Notes under the pieces: model-generated
What the model was told of the DNA's origin: nothing
Database searches by the model: none
What the model saw: the letters and a program-made list of their open reading frames with translations, nothing else
Assembly: GCA_964408435.1 (NCBI GenBank)
Contig: CAYOZL010000006.1
Coordinates: 1 to 62,035, forward strand
Source of the DNA: CAYOZL01 sp964408435
GTDB lineage: Bacteria; Bdellovibrionota_C; UBA2361; SZUA-149; CAYOZL01
Length of the DNA stretch: 62,035 nt
Reading direction: 5' to 3'
Position numbers and translations under genes: made by a program
Shown: one piece after another, positions 1 through 9,204 of the stretch
How positions within the stretch are numbered: position 1 is the first letter of the stretch
Layout of the letters: every line of letters begins with the position of its first letter

Positions 1-26
1 TAGTCTTAGTCTTAGTCTTAGTCTTA
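1..26. repeat. TTAGTC hexamer tandem repeat (window edge)
   Basis: About four perfect copies of the hexamer TTAGTC sit just 3' of the pilU stop codon; read on the minus strand they are GACTAA units. The array runs into the window edge, so its full length is unknown. The same unit, in degenerate form, builds the large inverted array at 44401-44584, so this is probably a second member of one intergenic repeat family. Confidence 0.75.
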
Positions 27-1181
27 AGCCTTACTTAAGGTTATGCTAGGATTTTTACCTAGCACAGACTTTTCTTTCTTCTCATCCCCAAAAGCATCAG
101 GCACTTCACTAACACCTTTTTCTTCCGCAAGCTTGATTTTTAACCTTAAGTTGTTTGCGCTATCTGCATATTTAATTGCAGTATCTTGAGAGATTTTTCC
201 ATCTGCGTATAGTTCAAAAAGGTTCATATCAAAAGTTTGCATTCCAGTAATTGCACCTTTTTTCATAGCTTCTTTTATATCTTTTATCTCACCCTTAAGA
301 ATTAAATCTTTAATTCTCGGAGAACCAAGCATTACTTCTACTGCAGGAACTCTTGCTCCATTTGTTGCAGGAACTAATCTTTGTCCAACAATCCCCCTAA
401 GGTTTAAGCTAAGTTGCATGTAAATTTGTTTGTGTCTTTCAGATGGAAAAAAGTTCATTACTCGCTCAATTGCTTGGTTTGCATTATTAGCGTGTAGAGT
501 TGCAAGACATAAATGACCAGTTTCTGCGAAATTAATTGCAGCTTCCATGGTTTCTAAATCTCTAATCTCTCCAATTAGAATTACATCTGGAGCTTGTCTA
601 AGAGCATTTTTTAATGCGTCGCTGTATGTATCAGTATCCATTCCTACTTCTCTTTGAGTAACGATTGATTTCTTATGAGGATGTATGAATTCAATAGGAT
701 CTTCTACTGTTACAATATGACCAGCTTGATTATTGTTTCTGTAATTAATCATTGCAGCTAGTGATGTAGATTTACCTGAACCTGTTGCTCCAACAAATAA
801 TACTAAACCGTTTTTGGCCATTGATAATTGTGAAAGAATATCAGGTAAGTTCAAGCCATCTAATGTTGGAATAGAGGTCTTAATTCTTCTAATAACCATT
901 CCTACTGCATCTCTTTGTTGAAAAATATTTACTCTGTATCTTCCTAAGCCTTCAACTTTAAGAGCGAGGTTTTGTTCTTTCTTATCACTAAACTGAGCTT
1001 GTTGTTTATCATTCATTAAACTGTAAGCTAATTGATGAGTAGTTTCTTCGTTAAGATTATTTTTTCCAGCAGGTCTAACTACTCCGTTAATTCTATAACA
1101 AGGAGGGCTGTCAACTGTAATGTATAAATCCGATGCATCGTGTTGATTCATTACGGTAAGTAATTTTTTTATATCAGCCAT
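24..1181 (-). CDS. pilU: Type IV pilus retraction ATPase PilU
   Basis: PilT-dependent twitching-motility ATPase (385 aa), a cytoplasmic hexameric motor that assists pilus retraction. The secretion ATPase boxes are all present: Walker A GATGSGKST at about residues 131-139, Asp box TVEDP at 158-162, Walker B VILIGEIRD at 200-208 and His box GHLCLATLHAN at 222-232. The sequence around these boxes and the C-terminal SANDLRL-like stretch (here SANNLRLKIKL) follow PilU rather than PilT, and the length fits PilU (about 380 aa). The start codon overlaps the pilT stop (TAATG), so translation is probably coupled to pilT. The C-terminal tail after residue 350 is charged and poorly conserved. Confidence 0.9.
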   Translation of the reverse strand: MADIKKLLTVMNQHDASDLYITVDSPPCYRINGVVRPAGKNNLNEETTHQLAYSLMNDKQQAQFSDKKEQNLALKVEGLGRYRVNIFQQRDAVGMVIRRIKTSIPTLDGLNLPDILSQLSMAKNGLVLFVGATGSGKSTSLAAMINYRNNNQAGHIVTVEDPIEFIHPHKKSIVTQREVGMDTDTYSDALKNALRQAPDVILIGEIRDLETMEAAINFAETGHLCLATLHANNANQAIERVMNFFPSERHKQIYMQLSLNLRGIVGQRLVPATNGARVPAVEVMLGSPRIKDLILKGEIKDIKEAMKKGAITGMQTFDMNLFELYADGKISQDTAIKYADSANNLRLKIKLAEEKGVSEVPDAFGDEKKEKSVLGKNPSITLSKA

Positions 1182-2236
1182 TATCCAAAAGCTCCGTTAG
1201 TTTTAAATAGATTAGGATTTCCAGATTTAATTGTTGCTTCGTGTGGAGTTATTTTTTTAGCTTCTACTAATTTAACTAAATCCATTTCTAAAGTTTGCAT
1301 TCCAACTGATTGCCCAGTTTGAAGCATACTAGGTAATTGGTGAATTTTTGCTTCTCTAATTAAGTTTCTAACTGCGGGGGTTCCAATCATTATTTCTAAG
1401 GCTGCTTGTCTACCACCGCCTATTTTTTTGCAAAGCGTTTGAGTAATTACAGCTTGTAAAGACTCTGAAAGCATTGCTCTTACTTGTGATTGCTGGCTAG
1501 CAGGAAAAACATCAATGATTCTATCAATAGTTTTAGGTGCACTAGAAGTGTGAAGCGTGCCTAAGACTAAGTGTCCTGTCTCAGCTGCAGTTAAAGCAAG
1601 TTGTATTGTTTCTAAATCTCTTAATTCTCCAACTAGAATTACATCCGGATCTTCTCTAAGAGCTGCGCGTAGAGCATTAGAAAAACTTTGTGTATGAGGT
1701 CCAACTTCTCTTTGGTTCACTAAACATTTTTTACAAGGATGAACAAATTCTATTGGGTCTTCAACTGTAAGAATATGGCCTTCGTGATTTTTATTTATAT
1801 GGTCAATCATTGCCGCTAAGGTAGTAGACTTACCAGAACCAGTTGGTCCTGTTACTAAAATTAGGCCTTTTTCTTTTTGTGTTAGTTCAAATAAAATTTT
1901 TGGCATGCCTAAGTCTTCTAGTGAGAGAATGTTAGTGGGAATAATTCTAAAAACTGCTCCCATGCCTTTTCTTTGTTTAAATATATTTACTCTGAATCTT
2001 GCAATTTCACCAAGTTCAATAGAGAAATCTATGTCTGAAAATTCTTCAAATATTTTTCTCTGAAAATCATTCATTATATCGTAGAGCATTTCTTGAGTTT
2101 GCTCTTCTTCTAATGCATCAACATTTAATTTTTTCATTCTCCCATCAATTCTAATCATAGGAGTTTCTCCAGCAGAGATGTGTAAATCAGATCCTTTTTG
2201 CTGGTGGCAAAATGTTAGTAATTCAGTAATATCCAT
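1181..2236 (-). CDS. pilT: Type IV pilus retraction ATPase PilT
   Basis: Main pilus retraction motor (351 aa). Walker A GPTGSGKST is at residues 130-138, followed by the Asp box (TVEDPIEF), Walker B (DPDVILVGELRD) and His box (GHLVLGTLHT). The C-terminal AIRNLIRE motif needed for retraction is present as AVRNLIREAK, followed by the usual GMQTLEMDL. It is the first gene of a pilT-pilU operon read away from mfd. The shared 93-bp gap with mfd must carry promoters in both directions. The best upstream purine stretch (AAAGGAAA) lies about 16 nt from the ATG, so the ribosome site is weak. Confidence 0.94.
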   Translation of the reverse strand: MDITELLTFCHQQKGSDLHISAGETPMIRIDGRMKKLNVDALEEEQTQEMLYDIMNDFQRKIFEEFSDIDFSIELGEIARFRVNIFKQRKGMGAVFRIIPTNILSLEDLGMPKILFELTQKEKGLILVTGPTGSGKSTTLAAMIDHINKNHEGHILTVEDPIEFVHPCKKCLVNQREVGPHTQSFSNALRAALREDPDVILVGELRDLETIQLALTAAETGHLVLGTLHTSSAPKTIDRIIDVFPASQQSQVRAMLSESLQAVITQTLCKKIGGGRQAALEIMIGTPAVRNLIREAKIHQLPSMLQTGQSVGMQTLEMDLVKLVEAKKITPHEATIKSGNPNLFKTNGAFG

Positions 2237-2329
2237 ATCTTATTAATCGTTTCCTTTTTATTTAATCTTTAATTTGAGATAGATTTGAACTACTTCAGTC
2301 AGGTAGACTTCTAAGTATTTAGTATTACT

Positions 2330-5300
2330 ATGAAAAATAATCATTATATTGAGTTCAATTCTTCTGCATTTTCGCACTTAGTAGCGAAGCATTACGATAA
2401 GCTCTCTATAATAGTGCCTGATAATAAGACAGCAATGGAGTTAAATTCTAATTTTAAATTTTTCTCTATTGATTCAGATTACTTTCCAGACTGGGATGTT
2501 CTTCCTTTCGATGTCTTTTCTCCTAGCGAGAAAATCTCTGCACAAAGAATTTCTTTTTTGGCAAAAAAAAGACCTAGGATTTCTATTTACACAGCTACTG
2601 CTCTGCTTAGAAAAATTCCTAACTTTTTAGAGCAGAATTTAATTCTTGGTCAGGAATTTAAAGATTTTTCAAAATATTTACTTTCTATCGGATATACTCG
2701 CTCTACTTTAGTAGAAGACTTAGGACAGTTTTCTCCTAGGGGTTCGGTCATTGATTTCTTTCCACCTGGTTTTATAAATCCTGTAAGAGTGGAGTTTGAT
2801 GATGATTTGGTAGAATCGATTAGAACTTTTAATGTAGGTACGCAACGAAGTGTAGAAAAGTTAGAATCAATTAGTATTTTACCTATTAAAGAAATTCCTC
2901 AAGCACTGTGCTTTTCAGAACTAGATTATTTTTGGACGGAGGCTTTTAGAAAGTTAAGATCGAGAGCATCAGAGCTTTCTTTTCCTGTATCAGTAGTAGA
3001 GGGTTTGCAGAATTCTTTTACTTCGGGTCTTTTCCCTCAGGGCTTTGAACATTTATGGCCTATAATTGACTCAGAGCTTAGCACAATAGATTTAGATCAA
3101 AATCTGCTACTTTTTCAACCAGACCAAGTATTTGCAAGTATTGATAATTTTACTTCTTTGCTAAAAGAAAGCACTGAGAAGAAATTATATGAACAAAAAA
3201 TTATTCCAAAAATAGAAGATGCTTTTATCCAGCCAGATTTAGTTCTTGAAAGTTTTAATCAAGCTTCAACTTATAACAAAGTTAAATTTTATACTGAGAG
3301 CAGTAAAGATAATATAGAGGAATATGACCCAAAAAATACCTTTTTAGTTTCTAATCTTAAATTACAGAATAACTTAACAGCTTCAAAGTATAGCGATAAT
3401 CCATTACTACCTTTTGCAAATGATATTAAAGAAAAAATATCAGAAGGTTATTCAGTTTTAATTGTAGTTAATAGTGAGATTAGAAAAGCAAAAATTAAGA
3501 ATTTACTTAAAGCTTACAATTTAGAACCAATAAATTCTAAGCTTGATTTTAATCAGATTAGAAATGATGCTGGCTTGTGGATAGTTGACGGAAATTTAAG
3601 CTCAGGTTTTAAATCTGTAGAAGATAAATTCCAGATTTATTCTGAGTTTGAAATATTTCCTGAAAACTTAAAAAGAAAAACTAGCTCACTTCAAAAAACT
3701 TTTAAACATGCCTCAATGCTTGAAGAAGGGGACTACGTTGTTCATGTTGATTATGGAATAGGGATCTATAGAGGATTAGTACAAAAAACTGTTTCTGGAA
3801 ATCTACACGACTTTGTTCTTTTAGAATACGCAGAAAAATCTAAATTATTTGTTCCAGTGTATTCTGTTTCCAAGGTTCAAAAATATAGTTCCTCAGAAGG
3901 CTTTAAACCCCAGTTAACTAAGCTAGGTGGTAAAGTCTGGGAGAAATCTAAAGCAAAAGTTAAAGAAAATGTAGCGGAGCTTGCTGGTAGATTACTAAAA
4001 GTAATGGCAGAAAGAGAGGCTAAAAAGGGAATATCTTTTGAATCTAGTAAAATAGAAGACCAGAAGTTTGCAGACTTTTTTCCTTTTAGCGAAACCCCTG
4101 ATCAGTTAAATGCAATAGAGCAAGTGCTTGGGGATATGGAAAACTCTAAGCCGATGGATAGGCTTGTTTGCGGAGATGTAGGTTACGGAAAAACAGAAGT
4201 TGCACTTAGAGCAGCTTTTAAAGCAGCAAATTCTGGTTATCAAGTTGCACTCTTAGTGCCTACAACTGTATTAGCTGAACAACATCATAAAACCTTTAAA
4301 CAAAGATTCGCTAATTTTCCAATAAAAGTTTCTGTAGTTAGTAGATTTAATTCTTCTACAAATAATAAAAAAATATTAGAACAGGTAAAACTTGGAAGTG
4401 TTGATGTAATAATCGGCACACATAGATTATTACAAAATGATGTTGCTTTTAATAATCTAGGTTTAATCATTATTGATGAGGAGCATAGATTTGGCGTTGC
4501 TCATAAAGAAAAGTTAAAAAAGTTTCGCTCCGAAATAGATGTATTAACTCTTACTGCAACTCCTATTCCAAGAACTCTTAACATGTCTTTAGTTGGTATT
4601 AGGGATTTAAGTTTAATTGAGACTCCTCCAGTTGACAGGCAGGTAGTTAGAACTTTTGTAGCTAGATATGATGAGAAAGTTATTAGAGAGTCAATACTAA
4701 GAGAGTTAAATCGAGAAGGGCAGGTTTTCTATATTTATAACAGAGTACAAACAATTGCTGAGAAAGCTAAAGAAATACAAGCTTTGGTTCCAGAAGCAAA
4801 AATAGAGTTTGCCCACGGTCAAATGAAAGACTCGGAGCTAGAAGAGGTAATGCATCGATTTGTTAATAATGAAATTAATGTTTTAGTTTCTACAACAATA
4901 GTTGAATCTGGTTTAGATATTCAAAATGCTAATACGATCTTAATTCAAAATGCGCAGAACTTTGGTTTAGCAGAGCTTTATCAACTTAGAGGTAGGGTTG
5001 GAAGAAGTTCTAGAAGAGCTTATGCTTATCTCTTTATTGGTGACCCTAAAAAAATGACTGATGGTGCAAAGAAAAGATTAGATGTTTTAAAAGCATTAGA
5101 TGATTTAGGAATTGGTTTTAGATTAGCACTTCAAGATATGGAAATTAGAGGGGCAGGAAATCTTTTAGGTAAAGACCAGTCAGGTCAAATCAATTCTGTG
5201 GGGTATGAGCTTTATTCTAAAATTTTAAAAGATGCAGTTAAGGCACTTAAGCTGGGAGTAAAGGAAGGTGATTCTCTTAAAAAACAAATTGATCCAGAAA

Positions 5301-5743
5301 TTAATATTGGTTTCCCTAGTCATATACCAATTGCTTATATTCCAGATGTTACTCAAAGGTTAATTCTGTATCAAAGAATGATGTCTTTAGAATCAGAGTT
5401 AGAAGTAGAAGAGTTAAATACTGAGATTATAGATAGATTTGGTAACCCTCCTGTTGAGGTAGAAATTTTATTAGGTTTAATGAAATTTAGAGTTTTACTT
5501 AAAAATCATTTAGTACTTTCTGCTACTAAGAATCTTGGAGGTATAAGATTAGCTTTTGATGAGGAAGTTAATATTAATGCCGAAAAAGCAATTGCATTAG
5601 CTAGCGAGTCTAAGATTAAATTATCACCAAATAATTCAATAGTAGTTAATATTAAAGCTGAGATATTAGATAATAATAAGAACCTAGAACTTCTAGGTTT
5701 TATAGCTTTAGAGGTAAAGAAAATACTAGATCAGGTAGTTTGA
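2330..5743 (+). CDS. mfd: Transcription-repair coupling factor Mfd
   Basis: SF2 translocase that removes stalled RNA polymerase and recruits UvrA (1137 aa; E. coli Mfd is 1148 aa, so full length). Order: N-terminal UvrB-like damage-recognition region, the CarD-like RNA polymerase interaction domain starting near residue 465 (EEGDYVVHVDYGIGIYRG), then the RecG-like helicase with Walker A GDVGYGKTE near 614 and DEEH near 715. The LTATPIPRTL and QLRGRVGRS motifs follow, and the TRCF C-terminal domain comes last. It starts divergently from pilT. No clear Shine-Dalgarno sequence precedes the ATG. Confidence 0.97.
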   Translation: MKNNHYIEFNSSAFSHLVAKHYDKLSIIVPDNKTAMELNSNFKFFSIDSDYFPDWDVLPFDVFSPSEKISAQRISFLAKKRPRISIYTATALLRKIPNFLEQNLILGQEFKDFSKYLLSIGYTRSTLVEDLGQFSPRGSVIDFFPPGFINPVRVEFDDDLVESIRTFNVGTQRSVEKLESISILPIKEIPQALCFSELDYFWTEAFRKLRSRASELSFPVSVVEGLQNSFTSGLFPQGFEHLWPIIDSELSTIDLDQNLLLFQPDQVFASIDNFTSLLKESTEKKLYEQKIIPKIEDAFIQPDLVLESFNQASTYNKVKFYTESSKDNIEEYDPKNTFLVSNLKLQNNLTASKYSDNPLLPFANDIKEKISEGYSVLIVVNSEIRKAKIKNLLKAYNLEPINSKLDFNQIRNDAGLWIVDGNLSSGFKSVEDKFQIYSEFEIFPENLKRKTSSLQKTFKHASMLEEGDYVVHVDYGIGIYRGLVQKTVSGNLHDFVLLEYAEKSKLFVPVYSVSKVQKYSSSEGFKPQLTKLGGKVWEKSKAKVKENVAELAGRLLKVMAEREAKKGISFESSKIEDQKFADFFPFSETPDQLNAIEQVLGDMENSKPMDRLVCGDVGYGKTEVALRAAFKAANSGYQVALLVPTTVLAEQHHKTFKQRFANFPIKVSVVSRFNSSTNNKKILEQVKLGSVDVIIGTHRLLQNDVAFNNLGLIIIDEEHRFGVAHKEKLKKFRSEIDVLTLTATPIPRTLNMSLVGIRDLSLIETPPVDRQVVRTFVARYDEKVIRESILRELNREGQVFYIYNRVQTIAEKAKEIQALVPEAKIEFAHGQMKDSELEEVMHRFVNNEINVLVSTTIVESGLDIQNANTILIQNAQNFGLAELYQLRGRVGRSSRRAYAYLFIGDPKKMTDGAKKRLDVLKALDDLGIGFRLALQDMEIRGAGNLLGKDQSGQINSVGYELYSKILKDAVKALKLGVKEGDSLKKQIDPEINIGFPSHIPIAYIPDVTQRLILYQRMMSLESELEVEELNTEIIDRFGNPPVEVEILLGLMKFRVLLKNHLVLSATKNLGGIRLAFDEEVNINAEKAIALASESKIKLSPNNSIVVNIKAEILDNNKNLELLGFIALEVKKILDQVV

Positions 5744-5774
5744 TTTTATCAATAAATTACTGTATTTTTATCCT

Positions 5775-5780
5775 TATAAT
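5775..5780 (+). promoter_or_regulatory. Candidate -10 box TATAAT
   Basis: A perfect TATAAT lies between the mfd stop and the small ORF at 5801. No good -35 hexamer stands 16-18 bp upstream, so this is only a possible promoter for the small ORF and the surA-like gene. Confidence 0.3.
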
Positions 5781-5800
5781 AATCTTAGAAATAAAGAATT

Positions 5801-5977
5801 ATGAACAATCAAATTAGCTTCACTGAATTTAATTTCACTGAGCCACTTAGTTTCCCTAAACAGCGCAGTCTTTCTGAGCCTTTTAGTTTTTCCCAGAAGT
5901 GTAAAATTGTATCATATATGAGCTACTTAGCTTTTTTTCTTGCCGTATCCTTTTTCAGCATTATAGAAATCTTATAA
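5801..5977 (+). CDS. Small tail-anchored membrane protein (58 aa)
   Basis: Unrecognised 58-residue ORF starting MNNQISFTEF. The first 35 residues are polar and rich in Ser, Phe and Pro. Residues about 36-58 form one hydrophobic helix (SYLAFFLAVSFFSIIEIL) that ends at the stop codon, so the predicted protein is tail-anchored. Its TAA overlaps the ATG of the SurA-like gene (TAATG), the same coupling used by pilT-pilU, korA-korB and the 14339 junction. That overlap and the nearby -10 box are the main reasons to accept it; chance occurrence cannot be excluded. Confidence 0.5.
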   Translation: MNNQISFTEFNFTEPLSFPKQRSLSEPFSFSQKCKIVSYMSYLAFFLAVSFFSIIEIL

Positions 5978-6864
5978 TGTTTAAACTTTTTTTATTTTTT
6001 ATCTTCTTTCAGTTTGGGCTGTGCTCTATTCAAGAAATTTTTCTTCCAGAAGCATTAGCACAAGATTATATTGAAATTGACTCTACTGTAGCTTCAATGC
6101 AAGGAGAGGCAGTGACATCTTATGACTTGCAAAAAAAATCTGGTAAAGATGTTTTCTCACAAGAAGATTTAAAAAATCATTTACTAGATAATGTACTTGA
6201 AAAAGAAGCGAGCGCTAGAGGAATAGCTGTAAAGCCTGAAGATATCGATATCTATATTAGCCAAATTAAAGCACAGAATAAAATTAGTGACTCTCAGTTT
6301 CTTGCAGCGCTTCAAAAAAGAAATTTATCTGAAACAGAATATAGAGAACAAGTTAAGGATGAGATACTAAAGGGTAAAACGATTACCCACTTAGTTAGAA
6401 ATAAAGTTAATATTGTAGATGCTGATATCCAAGGATACCTAGCAGAACACCCTGAGATGCAACCTGAGCTAGGAACTGTAAAAGTAAATTTAATTAAGAG
6501 TTCTTCAAGAACTGAATTAGAAGATTTAAAAGCAAAGATAGGTACTGATGCTAAGAATCTAAGAGAGTTAGGGGTAAAAGGTTTTACGGATTTAGGTTAT
6601 CTTAAGCCGGCAGATTTAAGAGAGGATTTTCAAAATGCACTTCGAGGTTTATCTCAGGGAGAAATCTCAGAAGTTATTAAAATAAATAATTCTTATGTAA
6701 TCTTAGAATTAGCAGGAAGGATAGAACAGCCAGGAGACGCTGATGCTGATTTAAAAACTCAGATTAGAAATATAGTATTTAGAGAGAAATACAAAAATGC
6801 AATCGATGGCGTTTTAACAGACGACTTGCTTGAAAAGCATGACTTAGAAATAATTAAGAAATAA
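5977..6864 (+). CDS. SurA-like periplasmic chaperone / parvulin-type peptidyl-prolyl isomerase
   Basis: Exported protein of 295 aa. A hydrophobic signal peptide covers about residues 1-28 (cleavage probably after PEALAQ). Residues 30-165 look like the SurA N-terminal helical chaperone domain (VTSYDL, LLDNVLEKEASARGI). Residues 165-255 form one parvulin-like domain (FTDLGYLKPADL, GEISEVIKINNSYVILEL). E. coli SurA has two parvulin domains; this one has a single divergent copy, so chaperone activity on outer-membrane proteins is more likely than strong isomerase activity. Start overlaps the small membrane ORF; it is followed by the phosphohexomutase gene. Confidence 0.75.
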   Translation: MFKLFLFFIFFQFGLCSIQEIFLPEALAQDYIEIDSTVASMQGEAVTSYDLQKKSGKDVFSQEDLKNHLLDNVLEKEASARGIAVKPEDIDIYISQIKAQNKISDSQFLAALQKRNLSETEYREQVKDEILKGKTITHLVRNKVNIVDADIQGYLAEHPEMQPELGTVKVNLIKSSSRTELEDLKAKIGTDAKNLRELGVKGFTDLGYLKPADLREDFQNALRGLSQGEISEVIKINNSYVILELAGRIEQPGDADADLKTQIRNIVFREKYKNAIDGVLTDDLLEKHDLEIIKK

Positions 6865-6899
6865 TCCGGAAATAATCGGAGAAACAATCAGGAGATAGC

Positions 6900-8264
6900 G
6901 TGATAGCTAAAGATAAAATATTTAGAGAGTACGACATTAGAGGTGTTGTAGGAGAAGATTTTGATAATGAGTTTGCGTATAATTTAGGCAAAGCTTTAGC
7001 TCATAAGTTAAAAGAGAACGGTGATAATTTAAAATTTGGTGTTGGTCGAGACTGTAGATTATCAGGACCGGAGATACAGAAAGAAATGCTTAGAGGTCTT
7101 ACAGATTCAGGTATTACTGCTGTAGATTGTGGCATGGGGCCAACTCCACAGTTATATTTTTCTGTTTATGATTTAAATCTTGGAGGCGGAGTGCAGATTA
7201 CTGCTAGCCATAATCCAGGTGATCAAAATGGTTTTAAAATGATGATAGGTAAGGGGACTTTAAGTGGTGCTTCAATTACCGAATTAAGAGATTTAGCAAA
7301 AAAAGATTTACCAGTAGCAGAGACTAAAGGCGAAGTAGAAGAGTTTGATGCGCAATCTGCTTACTTGGAAAAGTTAGTTAGTTGTTCAAAATCATTCATG
7401 GGTAAAAGAAAGCTTAAGGTAGTTGTTGATGGCGGAAATGGCGTTGGTGGAATTTCAGGGCCAGAGCTTTTAAGACAATTAGGCTGTGAGGTAATAGAGC
7501 TTTTTACTGAGCCTGATGGAAGGTTCCCTAACCATCATCCAGATCCAACAGTAATGGAGAACATTATAGAGCTTTCTAAAACTGTAGTTGAGCAAAAAGC
7601 TGATTTAGGTATTGGATGGGACGGAGATGCGGATAGAATAGGAGTAGTAAACGAAAAAGGTGAAATTATATACGGAGATATGCTCTTAGTTATATACGGT
7701 AGAGAGTTGTTAAAAGATATTAAATCTCCAACTATAATTGCAGATGTTAAGTGCTCTGAGTTATTCTTTTCTGATCTCAAGTCTAAAGGTGCAAACCCTG
7801 TAATGGCAAAAACAGGCCATAGTCTCATTAAAGCAAAATTAAAAGAATTAGATGCTGAACTAGCTGGAGAGATGAGTGGACATATCTTTTTCTCTCATCG
7901 ATATTACGGCTTTGATGATGCTTTGCATGCAAGTGCGAGATTAGTAGAGATAATGAGTAAAACTGATAGTGCAATTAGTGAATTGATTTCTGATTTACCT
8001 ACAATGTATAGCACACCGGAGATTCGAGTTGATTGCCCAGATGAACTTAAATTTGAAGTTACAAAGCAAGCAGTTAATTCATTTCCTGAATATGAGGTAA
8101 ATACTCTTGATGGAGTTAGAATTACTTTTGAAAAAGGTTGGGGCTTAGTAAGAGCTTCAAATACTCAAGCATCATTAGTTATGAGATTTGAAGCTGAAAC
8201 AAAAGATTTATTACAATCTTATAAGTCTTTGGTTGAAGAAAGAGTGCTACCTTTAATAGCTTAA
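6900..8264 (+). CDS. Phosphomannomutase/phosphoglucomutase
   Basis: Alpha-D-phosphohexomutase (454 aa) that interconverts hexose 1- and 6-phosphates for surface polysaccharide precursors. The active-site serine loop TASHNP is at residues 101-106 (Ser103 phosphorylated), the Mg-binding loop DGDADR at 241-246 and the sugar-specificity loop GEMSGH at 323-328. GEMSGH is typical of the dual PMM/PGM group (AlgC/ManB). A C-terminal phosphate-binding domain (RASNTQASLVMRFE) completes the enzyme. The start is GTG with AGGAG 7-8 nt upstream. No nearby sugar-nucleotide gene fixes the in vivo substrate. Confidence 0.92.
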   Translation: MIAKDKIFREYDIRGVVGEDFDNEFAYNLGKALAHKLKENGDNLKFGVGRDCRLSGPEIQKEMLRGLTDSGITAVDCGMGPTPQLYFSVYDLNLGGGVQITASHNPGDQNGFKMMIGKGTLSGASITELRDLAKKDLPVAETKGEVEEFDAQSAYLEKLVSCSKSFMGKRKLKVVVDGGNGVGGISGPELLRQLGCEVIELFTEPDGRFPNHHPDPTVMENIIELSKTVVEQKADLGIGWDGDADRIGVVNEKGEIIYGDMLLVIYGRELLKDIKSPTIIADVKCSELFFSDLKSKGANPVMAKTGHSLIKAKLKELDAELAGEMSGHIFFSHRYYGFDDALHASARLVEIMSKTDSAISELISDLPTMYSTPEIRVDCPDELKFEVTKQAVNSFPEYEVNTLDGVRITFEKGWGLVRASNTQASLVMRFEAETKDLLQSYKSLVEERVLPLIA

Positions 8265-8279
8265 TCTATTGTTAAGCGA

Positions 8280-8450
8280 TTAAGCTGGTGCTTGCTCTTC
8301 TTTTAAATCCAAATCTATATATGGAATTAAAACGAAAGGAATAAAGCTAGACTCTATTGCAATAAAATCAGGACGTTCACTTAGAAACGCGCTTACTAGC
8401 CACTCTAAATCCGGATCGTCTATTTCGCTTTGATAAAATGCTCTGTCCAT
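8280..8450 (-). CDS. Small acidic hypothetical protein (56 aa)
   Basis: Unrecognised ORF, MDRAFYQSEID to EEQAPA. It is acidic, with one short hydrophobic patch (FIAIESSFIPFVLIPYI) that is probably buried rather than membrane-spanning. Upstream on the minus strand the DNA is AT-rich with a TATATT-like -10 and a weak TAGG near the ATG. It converges on the phosphohexomutase gene. Length and amino-acid balance look gene-like, but there is no family to support it. Confidence 0.5.
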   Translation of the reverse strand: MDRAFYQSEIDDPDLEWLVSAFLSERPDFIAIESSFIPFVLIPYIDLDLKEEQAPA

Positions 8451-8702
8451 ATAAAACCTATAAAAATATAATCGTCACAATTTAAAATTAACTTAATAAA
8501 CTATTCTAAAAATTACTTATAATTTAGTATTTTCAGTAACTTGTTAGTTAAATCAATTTCGCTTAGAGGGTTATCGGCGATAATTAATATTCATTTAATT
8601 TTTTTAAAAAAACTAGATATTTAAGTAACTTACTCTATCCTAAATGCGGATGTGTAAAAGTACAACTGTGTTTCTTTATCAGAGAATTTGTATTCAGATT
8701 AT

Positions 8703-9134
8703 CTATTTACTCTTTGCAGTTTTGTCTTCTATTATTTTTGAATCAATAAAAAGCCATCTACTATGTTGTTTTTCAAACATAGCAACCTCATGATGAGAGA
8801 CTTCCTCACCTTCTATCTCGTATTTTGCCTTAAATTCAACACGAGCTTTTTTACCTTGAGCATGTTCCTTGCTCTCTAAAACTTCAAGCCCAAGCCACTT
8901 AGCGCCTTCAGACCACTGCCTAGCAGAGACCTCATCAAAATGTTTTCTTTGTAGTAGTGGTATTGTTTTAGCAATGTGCTCAATATTACCACTAGCATAA
9001 GCAGTATATCTCGAACGCATTACAGCTTCTGCATCAGGAGCAATTTCTTTTGTTCCAATATATTTACCACAGCAATCAGAGTAGTTTTTCCCGCTACAAC
9101 AAGGACAAGGAGAATTTGATTCAGGTGTATTCAT
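8703..9134 (-). CDS. ychJ: YchJ-like SEC-C motif protein
   Basis: UPF0225/YchJ family protein of 143 aa. The N-terminal SEC-C zinc motif is clear (CPCCSGKNYSDCC at about residues 9-21). It is followed by the family core AEAVMRSRYTAYASGN and a C-terminal NTF2-like beta sheet ending in WLFIDSKI. The SEC-C motif matches the SecA C-terminal zinc finger that binds SecB and ribosomes; the function of YchJ itself is not established. The gene is single and on the minus strand. Confidence 0.85.
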   Translation of the reverse strand: MNTPESNSPCPCCSGKNYSDCCGKYIGTKEIAPDAEAVMRSRYTAYASGNIEHIAKTIPLLQRKHFDEVSARQWSEGAKWLGLEVLESKEHAQGKKARVEFKAKYEIEGEEVSHHEVAMFEKQHSRWLFIDSKIIEDKTAKSK

Positions 9135-9204
9135 AATTTAGAGATTATAATAGTGAAAGGAGAGTATCAAGGGCAAGTAAAGCCTCTAGTAGCATCTAAT
9201 GTGA

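Noticed and set aside
4285..4470. Minus-strand ORF inside mfd
   Set aside because: It lies wholly opposite conserved helicase motifs of mfd; composition is that of an antisense shadow. The same applies to the other long antisense ORFs inside topA, gdhB, asmA, korA and the FAD gene.
8451..8702. RNA gene or further small ORF in the gap
   Set aside because: Only AT-rich sequence with a short A/T inverted repeat; no stable fold, terminator or start with a ribosome site was seen.
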